Shown: one piece after another, positions 9,404 through 18,525 of the stretch
Layout: the number at the start of each line of letters is the position of its first letter
Numbering within the stretch: the stretch's first letter is position 1
Assembly (NCBI RefSeq): GCF_018861735.1
Contig: NZ_JAHLEB010000028.1
Coordinates: forward strand, 1 to 59,836
Direction of reading: 5' to 3'
From: Clostridium lacusfryxellense
GTDB lineage: Bacteria; Bacillota; Clostridia; Clostridiales; Clostridiaceae
Length of the DNA stretch: 59,836 bases
Notes under the pieces: model-generated
Told to the model about the DNA's origin: nothing
Databases searched by the model: none
The model's input: the letters and a program-made list of their open reading frames with translations, nothing else
Position numbers and translations under genes: made by a program

Positions 9404-9820
9404 ATGAAAGGTTTAACAATGAATGAACTAAATATTGGGGATAAGGATTCTTTTGAAAAAACTGTAAGCGAATCTGATGTATATCTTTATGCAGGTATAA
9501 CAGGAGATTTAAATCCTGCTCACATAAATGAACGAGAAGCACAAACAACAATGTTTAAAGGTAGAATCGCACATGGAATGCTTACTGCAGGTTTTATATC
9601 AGCAGTCCTCGGAACTAAATTGCCAGGACCAGGAACTATTTATCTTGGTCAAGAGCTTAAATTTACAGCACCAGTTAGATTCGGAGATACAATAAAAGCC
9701 GAAGTTGAAGTTATTGAAAAGAAGGAAGAAAAAAACATTATGAAATTGAGTACAACATGTACTAATCAAGATGGAGTTGTTGTTCTTAAAGGTATTGCAA
9801 CTGTTATGCCACCTAAATAG
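9404..9820 (+). CDS. MaoC-like (R)-specific enoyl-CoA hydratase
   Basis: The 138-residue protein is a single hot-dog domain of normal PhaJ length. It carries the hydratase-2 signature GDLNPAH, with the expected catalytic Asp35 and His40, followed by IAHGMLTAGFISAVLG. PhaJ-type enzymes interconvert (R)-3-hydroxyacyl-CoA and trans-2-enoyl-CoA. At the end of a permease/CoA-transferase operon it would turn an activated (R)-3-hydroxy-acid into an enoyl-CoA such as crotonyl-CoA, which butyryl-CoA dehydrogenase/Etf could reduce (inference). The start at 9404 is set by GGAGGA at 9391-9396. Confidence 0.88.
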   Translation: MKGLTMNELNIGDKDSFEKTVSESDVYLYAGITGDLNPAHINEREAQTTMFKGRIAHGMLTAGFISAVLGTKLPGPGTIYLGQELKFTAPVRFGDTIKAEVEVIEKKEEKNIMKLSTTCTNQDGVVVLKGIATVMPPK

Positions 9821-9844
9821 TAAAATATATTCTACTATTATAAA

Positions 9845-9881
9845 AAATGACATTCTTAAAATCTAAGAATGTCATTTTTTT
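9845..9881. terminator. Bidirectional terminator between the hydratase gene and the convergent signalling operon
   Basis: The stem TGACATTCTTA / TAAGAATGTCA has a T run on the plus side and an A run on the other, so it can end both the operon at 6371-9820 and the minus-strand operon whose last stop codon lies at 9880. Confidence 0.88.
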
Positions 9882-10869
9882 ATTCTTCATATGAAATTGT
9901 ATTATTGCGACCACTTTCTTTTGCTTTGTATAAAGCCTTATCTGCTCTATTAATAAAATCTTCTATTGAACAATCATCACTTGGCAAAATTGTTGCCACT
10001 CCCAAACTTATAGTAATGTAGGGTGCTACATTTGAGTACTCATTTCTAAGAGCCAATTCATTAATTTTTTTTCTTACTTTCTCTGCTACGGTTATTGCTC
10101 CATCCTTATCTGTTTCTGCCAAAACAATAGCAAACTCTTCTCCACCATATCTTGTTACTAAATCAGTTGGACGCCTTACACTAGAAGCCATAGCTTTCGC
10201 TACCTCAATAATAGATTCATCACCTTTTATATGCCCATAATTATCATTGTATCTTTTAAAATAATCAATGTCCGCCATTATCAAAGATAATGGTTTACCT
10301 GAACGCCTCCTGCTTTTATATGTTGTTTCTAAATACTTATCAAAATGCCTCCTGTTTGAAATCCCAGTAAGGGCATCACAAATTGAAAGATTCTCTAATC
10401 TAGAGTTAGCTTCCCTAAGCTCTAATAATTCCTCAACCTTTAACTTAAGTAATTCTGACTGCTCCTCAACTATTTTCTTTTGATTATAAAGGTCAATAAA
10501 AACCCTAACCTTAGATTGTAGTATTACTGGTTCAATAGGTTTAAAAAGATAGTCTACAGCTCCAACCTCATAACCCTTAAATATACATTTTTGCTCCTTA
10601 CTTATCGCAGTTACAAATATTACAGGTATATACCTTGTTCTAGCGCTACTTCTCATTAATTCTGCGGTTTCGAACCCATCCATATCTGGCATTTGAACAT
10701 CAAGAAGTACAAGTGCAAAATCATAATCAAGCAATAAACTTAATGCCTGATTCCCTGCTAAAGCCTTTACAATATTACAATTCATATTTTCAAGTACACT
10801 TTCCAAAACAAGCAGATTCTCTGGCCTGTCATCTACAATTAATATATTAATATTATCGATTTGGTTCAT
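9880..10869 (-). CDS. Response regulator with GGDEF diguanylate cyclase output
   Basis: Residues 1-125 form a receiver domain with acidic residues D13-D14, phospho-acceptor D57 in LLDVQMPDMDG and the conserved K110. A coiled linker follows, then a GGDEF domain (about 163-329) with an active GGEEF site at 242-246 and an inhibitory I-site RPTD at 233-236, exactly five residues before it. It should make cyclic di-GMP when phosphorylated, with product feedback. It is the last gene of a five-gene minus-strand operon, overlapping the cheB-like gene by 17 bases, so one of the hybrid kinase's outputs probably phosphorylates it. Confidence 0.92.
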   Translation of the reverse strand: MNQIDNINILIVDDRPENLLVLESVLENMNCNIVKALAGNQALSLLLDYDFALVLLDVQMPDMDGFETAELMRSSARTRYIPVIFVTAISKEQKCIFKGYEVGAVDYLFKPIEPVILQSKVRVFIDLYNQKKIVEEQSELLKLKVEELLELREANSRLENLSICDALTGISNRRHFDKYLETTYKSRRRSGKPLSLIMADIDYFKRYNDNYGHIKGDESIIEVAKAMASSVRRPTDLVTRYGGEEFAIVLAETDKDGAITVAEKVRKKINELALRNEYSNVAPYITISLGVATILPSDDCSIEDFINRADKALYKAKESGRNNTISYEE

Positions 10870-11437
10870 TCATATCAACCACCAATTCATTAAGTTTATT
10901 GCTAATTTCGCTAAGCTTTAATACATAATCCACCTTGGTTAGAGCTATTGCCGCCATTGGCATTGTATTTGATGTTGCTGTTCTTGGATCTTGAACTATA
11001 GTAATTCCACCTAGTTCCTTTATACGTTTTAATCCATTACTACCATCACGGTTTGCACCAGTTAATATAATTCCTATAAGTCCATTTCCATATACATTTG
11101 CCGCTGAATCAAAGAGCACATCAATAGATGGTCTTGCATAATTTACTTTTGGTTCAACTGTAAGTGATAATGTTTCATCACCTTCTACCAATAAATGATA
11201 ATTAGGTGGAGCGATATAAGCATTTCCAGGTAATACTTTCTCTTTTTCCTCAGCTTCATATACATTTATATTACATATATCATTAAGGTACTTAACCATA
11301 TATTTGGAAGGATGTCTTCCTATATGTTGAACTATTAAAATAGGCACACTAAAGTCCTCTTTAAGCCCGCTAATCACTGTACTAATAGCATCTAGGCCTC
11401 CAGCAGAGGCTCCTATGACTAAAGCCTTAATTTTCAT
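10853..11437 (-). CDS. cheB: CheB-type protein-glutamate methylesterase domain protein
   Basis: The product of 194 residues is a stand-alone CheB catalytic domain with the Ser-His-Asp triad visible as S11 (GASAGG), H38 (VQHIG) and D131 (GANRDGSNG). It lacks the receiver domain of chemotaxis CheB. I place the start at the ATG at 11437, because a GGAGGGG site lies just before it; the longer frame would need TTG and would place that site inside the gene. CheB removes methyl groups from, or deamidates, receptor glutamates. No chemoreceptor gene is present here, so the substrate may be the neighbouring hybrid kinase with its long coiled coil (inference). Confidence 0.9.
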   Translation of the reverse strand: MKIKALVIGASAGGLDAISTVISGLKEDFSVPILIVQHIGRHPSKYMVKYLNDICNINVYEAEEKEKVLPGNAYIAPPNYHLLVEGDETLSLTVEPKVNYARPSIDVLFDSAANVYGNGLIGIILTGANRDGSNGLKRIKELGGITIVQDPRTATSNTMPMAAIALTKVDYVLKLSEISNKLNELVVDMNEPNR

Positions 11438-11475
11438 TCTCTCCCCTCCTATCAATCTTTTTAAAGAAGATATTA

Positions 11476-12312
11476 TTAAAGAAGATATTTTTTACTATAA
11501 ATTTTCTCATTAGCAACAAATTCTTGAAAATTTTCAGCACTAGTCGTAAATTTAATGTTTTCCTTTGATCCAAGACAAAGGAAACAACCATTGGATAAAC
11601 TATCTGAAAACAGTTTTATAACACTACTTTGTAATTCTTTATTAAAATATATTAATACATTTCTACAAATAATAACATGCATTTCACCGAAAACTCCGTC
11701 TGTTACTAAGTTATGCTCAGCAAATGTAATCTTTTTTTTAAGTGATGAGTTAAATATTACTGACTCATATTGGGCAACATAATAATCTGAAAATGAGGCA
11801 TTCCCACCTGCCCTCTGATAATTATAAGTATATTCTTTAATATCGTCAATGTCGTAAATCCCCTCTTTTGCCCTTTTCAAAACAGTTTTATTAAAATCCG
11901 TTGCATAAATTTGTGCCCGATCATATAGCCCTTCTTCTTTTAATAAAATAGCCATTGAATATATTTCTTCACCTGTAGAACATCCGGCATGCCATATTCT
12001 TATAAATGGGTATGTTTTTAGTATAGGAATAACATGTTTTCTGAATTCTATATAAAAAGATGGATCCCTAAACATTTCAGTTACATTAATAGAAAAGTCT
12101 GATAATATTTGATTAAAGAATTCCTTGTTATAGATAATTTTGTGCATCATCTCTGATACACTTACAATCCCGGATAATAACATTCTATTGTGAATCCTAC
12201 GCCTCATATGGGCACTTGAATAGTTTCTAAAATCATATCCATATTTCATATTTATAGCTTCTAGAAGAAGCTTAATCTCTATTTCCTCATTTTCTAATTC
12301 TTTATTTATCAT
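11476..12312 (-). CDS. cheR: CheR-type protein-glutamate methyltransferase
   Basis: The 278-residue protein has the short N-terminal helical CheR domain followed by an S-adenosylmethionine-binding Rossmann domain with AGCSTGEE at 109-116 and the conserved ICRNVLIYF segment. It methylates glutamates of receptor-like proteins. Its start overlaps the stop of the upstream hybrid kinase gene by four bases, which suggests translational coupling, and the cheB-like gene follows 38 bases later. With no chemotaxis receptor or flagellar gene nearby, it more likely adapts the sensory kinase of its own operon. Only a weak ribosome site is seen. Confidence 0.92.
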   Translation of the reverse strand: MINKELENEEIEIKLLLEAINMKYGYDFRNYSSAHMRRRIHNRMLLSGIVSVSEMMHKIIYNKEFFNQILSDFSINVTEMFRDPSFYIEFRKHVIPILKTYPFIRIWHAGCSTGEEIYSMAILLKEEGLYDRAQIYATDFNKTVLKRAKEGIYDIDDIKEYTYNYQRAGGNASFSDYYVAQYESVIFNSSLKKKITFAEHNLVTDGVFGEMHVIICRNVLIYFNKELQSSVIKLFSDSLSNGCFLCLGSKENIKFTTSAENFQEFVANEKIYSKKYLL

Positions 12313-15300
12313 TTATATAACCACACCCTTAAAAGGGAGATAAGCTTATCCATATCAATAGGTTTTGTTAGGTAATCATCAGCTCCGGCATCAATACATT
12401 TTTGTTTTTCATCCTTCATTGCCTTTGCTGTTATTGCAATAATCGGTTTTCTTTTAAATTTCTCTCCACGTCTTATATTACACATTGCTTCATATCCGTC
12501 CATATCCGGCATCATAATATCCATTAAAATCAGATCAATATCCGGATTTTCATTAAGTCTTTTTATTCCCTCAAGTCCCGTTCGTCCTACAACTACTTCT
12601 ATCCCCTTTTCTTCAAGCAGACTAGTAAGTGCAAATATATTTCGCATGTCATCATCAACCACAAGAACTTTTTTATTTTTTAATGAATTTTCCATTTCAT
12701 GTTCACATTTTATAATATTAATTTTCTTTCCCTCTATCTTAGAATCTAAATCATGGAGAAAAAGACTCACCTCAGAAACAAGTCTTTCAGTTGATCGTGC
12801 CCCTTTAATAATAATGCTTTGAGTATATTTTTGAAGTTCTAGTTCATCGTCTTGCGAAAGTTCATCTTCCGTGTGAATAATTATTTGCAAACCGAAAACA
12901 TTATCTCTGTTTAACTTAGCTAGCAAGTCAAACCCAGAGATATCTTTAGTCTTTAAATTCAGTATTAAGCAATCAAACAGTTCAGTCTTTAACAAATTAT
13001 AGGCCTCTAGTCCACTGTCTGATAATGTTATCTGATAACCTTTTTTACCTAAAACATCTTCAACAGTTCCAAATTCATCTATATTTACATCTAAAATAAG
13101 TATTTTTTTTACCGGTTTTAAAATATTATGTTGAATTTTAATAAATACATCCTCAAGCCCCTCTAAACTTACTGGTTTTTTAAGGTAACTCAAAACATTA
13201 TTTATTTTTTCTGATGAATTACAATAATTACCACCAGATATTACATGCACTGAAATATTCATTGTCTTCTTATTTTTCTTAAGATTCTCTACTACCTTCC
13301 ATCCACTAATATCAGGAAGTCCTATATCTAGTAAAATAGCATCTGGCTCATATTTAACTGCAAAATCTATGCCTGTTAATCCATCTTTTGCAATTAAACA
13401 CTTATAGCCCTTTTCATGAGCAAGTTCTAAAAGTACCTTTGCAAAATCCTCATCATCTTCGATTATAAGTAAAAACCTTTCATTTGAGTTTATAATTTTT
13501 ATATCATTGATACTATCATTTTTAATAGTAGTATCATATTCTGATATTTCGTTTTTCACTCTAATATTTTCTATAATAAAATCTTCTGCTGACTGTTTTT
13601 GACCATTCCCTATAAGTGGAAGTATTAACGTAAAGGTACTTCCAAGTCCTTCATTACTCACTAGATAAATCCAGCCTCCAAGCAATTGTGCTAATTCAGT
13701 TGAAATTGAAAGCCCCAGACCAGTACCTCCATACTTTCTGCTAGTAGTACCATCAGATTGTTTAAAGGCATCAAAAATAACTGATTGCTTATCAATTGGT
13801 ATTCCAATACCGGTATCTGTAATTGATATTCCAATAAAATCTTGAATATCGTTGTAAGAATTTAAAACACCAAGATTTTCAGCAGCATGAATAGTCATTG
13901 TAACATCACCATTACTAGTAAATTTAATTGCATTAGATATCAAATTATTCACTATTTGTTGCACCCTTTGTGAATCAGATACAATATCTTCTGGCAATCC
14001 ATCTTCAATTTGGAATTTAAAACTAAGTCCCTTCTGAGTTGCTACTGCCCTAAAAGTTCGATCAACATACTTAGCCAATTCTGATAAATTTAATTTTTCA
14101 AAATTTATATCCATCTTTCCTGCTTGAACTTTTGATAAGTCTAAAATGTCATTTATAATAGTTAATAAATCCTTACCAGATGAATGTATGGTTTTCGCAA
14201 ACTCTAGCTGTTTAATCGTTAGGGGTGTAGTATCATTTTTGCCAGCAAGCATTTGAGACAGAACCAAAATACTATTTAGAGGAGTTCTAAGCTCATGAGA
14301 CATATTTGCTAAAAATTCTGATTTATAGTTACTTGCGATTTCGAGTGCTTTAGCCTTCTCTTGAATTTGTATCTGTGCTTTTTTCAAATTTTCATTTTTA
14401 TTATATATATCATTTTTCTGTTTAACAAGTACTTTTGTATGCTCTTCAAGCTCTTCATTAGCAACTCTGAGTTGTTCCTGTTGCTTTTGAAGGTATGCTT
14501 CTGACTCCTTTAATGCCCTTGTCTGTTCTTCTAACTCCTCATTATTTTGCCTTAATTCCTCTTGTTGCGATTGCAATTCTTCTGATTGCTCCATGGTTTT
14601 ATAGAGTAGTTTCGCCACCTTAACTCTAACCTCTTGAGAATTCACAGTGCTTGCAATACCAGAACTCACTACTTCTAAAAAATTTAATTGTACCGCAGTG
14701 AATTTATTGAAAGATCCTAATTCTATGACCCCTATAACTTCATTATCATATACAAAAGGTGTAACAAGAATATTTCTAGGTGTAGCCATCCCCATTCCTG
14801 ATTCTATTTTAATATAGTCCTCAGGTACATTTTCAACCACAATAGTATTTTTTTCTAAAATAGCTTGTCCTATAATTCCTCGACCTGCTATAATTTTCTT
14901 TGATAAATTCTCAGGTTGACTATAGGCATAACTTCCAAATAAGTTAAAGGTATTATCCGCTGCTTTAATATATACTGCACCAACTTGAGCATTTAAATAT
15001 TTAGATATATATGTAATTATGTTACTTGATAATGCAACTATATCTTGTTCTCCTCTTGTTTTTTCATTTAACTCAGCCTGACCTGTTTTAATCCAACTAT
15101 AATTTTGATTTTCAATAATAAGTTCCTTTAACTTTGTCATAAAAGTGTTAAAATACCTTGCCATCTCTCCAAGTTCATCATCAGAACTAGTCTTTAACCT
15201 AACATCTAAGTCAACATCTCCATCTGATATTTCCTTAAAAGTATTAGTTACTGTCACAATTGGCTCAACTACCATTCTAATTACTAAAATTGATATAACA

Positions 15301-15920
15301 ATAGACAGTAACGTAGCTAAAAGACCACCCAATGACAGTACAATTGCAGTTTGGCTTTCCATTTTAGCAAGCTTATTTTGCCTCTCAACTAGTATCTGCT
15401 CTTCCTCTTTGACAATATCATCAAGTATTATGCGCGAAGTATCCATCTGGTCTTTACCTTCTCCAGATGCAATAATTGCTATCAAATCCTCCATTTTAGC
15501 CAGACCTACAGTTATTTTTCTTCTAACATCTAATATTTTAGTATTCTCCCATTGTAACCATGTTTGATATGAGTTATTAAGATTTTCTAGCCTATCCTGC
15601 TGATGATAATTATCTGTAGTAAGTTGTTTAATCTTGTTATAATGCATCTCATAGCTAGCTTTTCCTTGGTTAAAAGGTTCTAAAAATTTTTCATCTCCTG
15701 TAAGTGCAAAACCTCTTGCCCCTGTTTCCATGTTTATTAGACTTATAATCATAGTGTCTGTTTCTCTTATTACATTGTATGTTTGAAGATTGAGATTCAC
15801 ATCTTTGCTTTGTTTACTAAAATTAATATATGAATATCCAAGTATGGTAAGCATTAAAATTGTAATCATGCCGAAACCTAAGAACATCTTTTCACCTATC
15901 TTTAGTTTTTTTAAAAACAC
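12309..15920 (-). CDS. Hybrid sensor histidine kinase (CHASE3-HAMP-GAF-HisKA-HATPase-three receivers)
   Basis: The 1203-residue protein starts at a GTG (codon 15918-15920) preceded by AAAGGAGG. Order of parts: first membrane helix about 12-30, extracellular CHASE3-like domain to about 190, second helix about 192-215, HAMP, GAF (about 290-430), Gln/Glu-rich coiled coil (about 435-520), H-box with H542 (MSHELRTPLN), HATPase domain, then three receivers. Receivers 1 and 3 have normal phospho-sites (D865 in LLDIGLPD; D1134 in LMDIMMPD). In receiver 2 that Asp is Asn (LILNLKTKD) and the acidic pocket is partly lost, so it is likely a pseudo-receiver. It overlaps its neighbours on both sides and probably feeds the cyclic di-GMP enzymes. 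Confidence 0.92.
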   Translation of the reverse strand: MFLKKLKIGEKMFLGFGMITILMLTILGYSYINFSKQSKDVNLNLQTYNVIRETDTMIISLINMETGARGFALTGDEKFLEPFNQGKASYEMHYNKIKQLTTDNYHQQDRLENLNNSYQTWLQWENTKILDVRRKITVGLAKMEDLIAIIASGEGKDQMDTSRIILDDIVKEEEQILVERQNKLAKMESQTAIVLSLGGLLATLLSIVISILVIRMVVEPIVTVTNTFKEISDGDVDLDVRLKTSSDDELGEMARYFNTFMTKLKELIIENQNYSWIKTGQAELNEKTRGEQDIVALSSNIITYISKYLNAQVGAVYIKAADNTFNLFGSYAYSQPENLSKKIIAGRGIIGQAILEKNTIVVENVPEDYIKIESGMGMATPRNILVTPFVYDNEVIGVIELGSFNKFTAVQLNFLEVVSSGIASTVNSQEVRVKVAKLLYKTMEQSEELQSQQEELRQNNEELEEQTRALKESEAYLQKQQEQLRVANEELEEHTKVLVKQKNDIYNKNENLKKAQIQIQEKAKALEIASNYKSEFLANMSHELRTPLNSILVLSQMLAGKNDTTPLTIKQLEFAKTIHSSGKDLLTIINDILDLSKVQAGKMDINFEKLNLSELAKYVDRTFRAVATQKGLSFKFQIEDGLPEDIVSDSQRVQQIVNNLISNAIKFTSNGDVTMTIHAAENLGVLNSYNDIQDFIGISITDTGIGIPIDKQSVIFDAFKQSDGTTSRKYGGTGLGLSISTELAQLLGGWIYLVSNEGLGSTFTLILPLIGNGQKQSAEDFIIENIRVKNEISEYDTTIKNDSINDIKIINSNERFLLIIEDDEDFAKVLLELAHEKGYKCLIAKDGLTGIDFAVKYEPDAILLDIGLPDISGWKVVENLKKNKKTMNISVHVISGGNYCNSSEKINNVLSYLKKPVSLEGLEDVFIKIQHNILKPVKKILILDVNIDEFGTVEDVLGKKGYQITLSDSGLEAYNLLKTELFDCLILNLKTKDISGFDLLAKLNRDNVFGLQIIIHTEDELSQDDELELQKYTQSIIIKGARSTERLVSEVSLFLHDLDSKIEGKKINIIKCEHEMENSLKNKKVLVVDDDMRNIFALTSLLEEKGIEVVVGRTGLEGIKRLNENPDIDLILMDIMMPDMDGYEAMCNIRRGEKFKRKPIIAITAKAMKDEKQKCIDAGADDYLTKPIDMDKLISLLRVWLYK

Positions 15921-18223
15921 CCTTCATCCTCCTTTACTAATACATTTTCAATAAATACCTTTACCATTTCAGGATCAAATTGACTCCCTGAATTGTTTTG
16001 TAACTCGTCTATTGCACTCTTTTTTGGTATTGCAATTTTATAACTTCTCACACTTGTCATAAAATCATAGGCATCTGCTATAGCTATAATTCTTGATGTT
16101 ACAGGGATTTCATTTCCTTTTAAACCCTTTGGATATCCTGTTCCATCCCATCTTTCATGGTGTGACAATACACACATAGCTATATCCGTCATATCGTTTA
16201 CTGTATTTAGTATTCTATATCCTATTTCTGGATGACGTTTAATTTCTTCCCATTCGTAATCTGTAAGTTTACCTACTTTATTTAGCAATTTTTCGTCAAT
16301 TGCTATTTTTCCTATGTCATGAAGTAGTCCCGCTGACTTAAGCTCTTCCTTTTCATATCCATTCATACCTAGTACCTCACCCATTGTTTTGCATAATTCT
16401 GAAACCCTATTGGAATGTTCTTCTTCACCTTGATCTTTTTCATGAAGAGTATTTATTATAGCCTTGATTGTTTTACCTCTCATACTTGGACCTTCAAATA
16501 GTTTTTTCTTATACATATTATCCTCAGCATCTTTTAATATATCTTCATTTTTTTCTTTCTCATTTTTCTTAGTTTTGTAACCAAAAGAAATAGAAATATC
16601 AACAAATCCCACTTTTTCGCTAAGTGACAATTTAGTGATTCTTTTAATTATTTGCTCTGCTTCAAAATCATCTGTTTTTGGCAATATAATAACAAATTCA
16701 TCCCCTCCCAGCCTAGCAACAATGTCATTAACCCTGCACCCTACAATTATCACTTCTGCTACTTTTTTAAGAAGGTTATCACCCATGACATGTCCAAAGG
16801 AATCATTTATAAGTTTTAAACCATTTACATCACCCATAACAATTGTCAGAGGATAATTTTGAATAGTATCAAGTCTATTTAACTCTTCCTCATAAAACCT
16901 ACGATTGTATAAACCAGTTAGCTGATCATGATAACTTAAATAGTAAATTTCTTCATTCTTTTTTTTATTATCCGTTATATCAATACCTACACCTGCTAGA
17001 TACTGCTTACCATCCAAATATAATGCACTAGCTGTAAGATGCAAAGCCACTGTTGTACCATCCTTTCTTTGCAGGTTCGCCTCCGCATCACCATACCCCT
17101 CAGTTGCTGCCTTAGTAATACCCTCTATGACAGCCTTCTGACTTTCTTCATCACCCTTAAACCAATCCATTATGTTAATTTTAGATAATTCCTCTGATGA
17201 GTACCCTGTTAAATCTTCATGTTTTTTATTCCATCTAACTAATCTACTCTGATCATCATAGAGGTAAATCATACCTGGAGCACTTTGAAATATCGCATCT
17301 GTTAGTATTCTCTCGTTCAATAGTTCATCTTCTGCCCGTCTACGCGATATAACCATGCCTAATTGCCTTGAATATACTTCTGCCAAGGTATCCTTATTAA
17401 AGGTTTCACCTTTTTTCATAATTAAAGTAAAATGACCAAGCATAATATTATTTCTTAAAATGGTTATTAATATTATTTCCCCCAGATTAAATGTTTTCTC
17501 AATTAAAACAACTAATGGCGCTGGTATAACCTTCCCTACTAATTCTCTGAAAGAATTAAAACGTGAAATAGTTGAATTCTTTATTTTTTCGCCAATTAGG
17601 GTGTCAGCATCCCACTTCTTTCCCTCAATTTTAAATCCAAGCAAAAGAGAAATTTTTTTAATCATTCCCCTATCCCCAGAGATTGATATGGTTGTGAAAC
17701 TCTTTCCGCCTTCGTCAAATAAATTAAATGCAGCATATTTAGCTCCGCATATGTTTAAAAAGTCATCTGATATCTTTTGATAATTAATTTTATGATCATT
17801 TATTTGTAAAAATTCTTCTGATATCTCAATTAACCTTTCCATATCAGATAATTGATTCATCTGCTTGGTTATATCAATTAAATATGTAGCAAAATAATAT
17901 TTTTCAGGTGAGTGGACAATTATCTTATACCAACGCTGTAAAAATTCGTAGTACTGCTCTATTTCTTTTTCCCCACCATTGATAGCAACATCTCCATATA
18001 AGCGAACTAAATTAATATTACTTTTTACGATTTCTGGTAAAACACTACTAACTTTTCGACCAACTATATCAAACTTGTTTAGACCAGTGAGTTTTTCAAA
18101 GGCATCATTAACTTCAATAAATTCATAATCACACGGAATACCGTCTTCATCACATATTATTTTGTGGTATGCATACCCTGTTGGTGATGCTTCAATTAAT
18201 TTTTTGTAAAAATTATCATTCAT
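15911..18223 (-). CDS. PAS-GAF-like-PAS-GGDEF-HD-GYP dual cyclic di-GMP enzyme
   Basis: The 770-residue soluble protein has an N-terminal PAS (about 1-120), a GAF-like middle region (about 130-290), a second PAS (about 300-420), a GGDEF domain with intact GGDEF at 506-510 and an I-site RVND at 497-500, and a C-terminal HD-GYP phosphodiesterase with HD at 635-636, HHE at 688-690 and GYP at 696-698. Both opposing activities look intact on sequence, so it could make or break cyclic di-GMP depending on PAS/GAF input. It is the first gene of the signalling operon and its stop overlaps the kinase start by 10 bases. Confidence 0.93.
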   Translation of the reverse strand: MNDNFYKKLIEASPTGYAYHKIICDEDGIPCDYEFIEVNDAFEKLTGLNKFDIVGRKVSSVLPEIVKSNINLVRLYGDVAINGGEKEIEQYYEFLQRWYKIIVHSPEKYYFATYLIDITKQMNQLSDMERLIEISEEFLQINDHKINYQKISDDFLNICGAKYAAFNLFDEGGKSFTTISISGDRGMIKKISLLLGFKIEGKKWDADTLIGEKIKNSTISRFNSFRELVGKVIPAPLVVLIEKTFNLGEIILITILRNNIMLGHFTLIMKKGETFNKDTLAEVYSRQLGMVISRRRAEDELLNERILTDAIFQSAPGMIYLYDDQSRLVRWNKKHEDLTGYSSEELSKINIMDWFKGDEESQKAVIEGITKAATEGYGDAEANLQRKDGTTVALHLTASALYLDGKQYLAGVGIDITDNKKKNEEIYYLSYHDQLTGLYNRRFYEEELNRLDTIQNYPLTIVMGDVNGLKLINDSFGHVMGDNLLKKVAEVIIVGCRVNDIVARLGGDEFVIILPKTDDFEAEQIIKRITKLSLSEKVGFVDISISFGYKTKKNEKEKNEDILKDAEDNMYKKKLFEGPSMRGKTIKAIINTLHEKDQGEEEHSNRVSELCKTMGEVLGMNGYEKEELKSAGLLHDIGKIAIDEKLLNKVGKLTDYEWEEIKRHPEIGYRILNTVNDMTDIAMCVLSHHERWDGTGYPKGLKGNEIPVTSRIIAIADAYDFMTSVRSYKIAIPKKSAIDELQNNSGSQFDPEMVKVFIENVLVKEDEGCF

Positions 18224-18525
18224 TTTGCATACCCCTTTAATTGATATTTATAACTAACTATCTTTTTATATATTATATCGTTAATTTCGCACAAATTCTA
18301 CATTTTTTTTACTATATATTACTAATAAACAAGACCTATACTTAAATAATTAAGAACAATAAAAAATAAAAAACACATTGAATTTCTTAAAAATATTAAA
18401 AATGAAGAAAATGTAAAATCACACACTTTTCACATAATTATAAGATATTTACAATAAGATTAGAGGTTATAATTACATTATTAATAAAAAAAGAATAAAA
18501 ACAATACAATTACTGGAGGCAAATA
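18224..18525. other. Divergent intergenic region between the signalling operon and the efflux operon
   Basis: This 302-base, very AT-rich stretch must hold promoters for both directions. TATAAT-like -10 elements are seen at 18272-18277 (minus) and 18468-18473 (plus), but neither has a convincing -35 at the right spacing. I see no gene, repeat or RNA structure in it. Confidence 0.4.
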
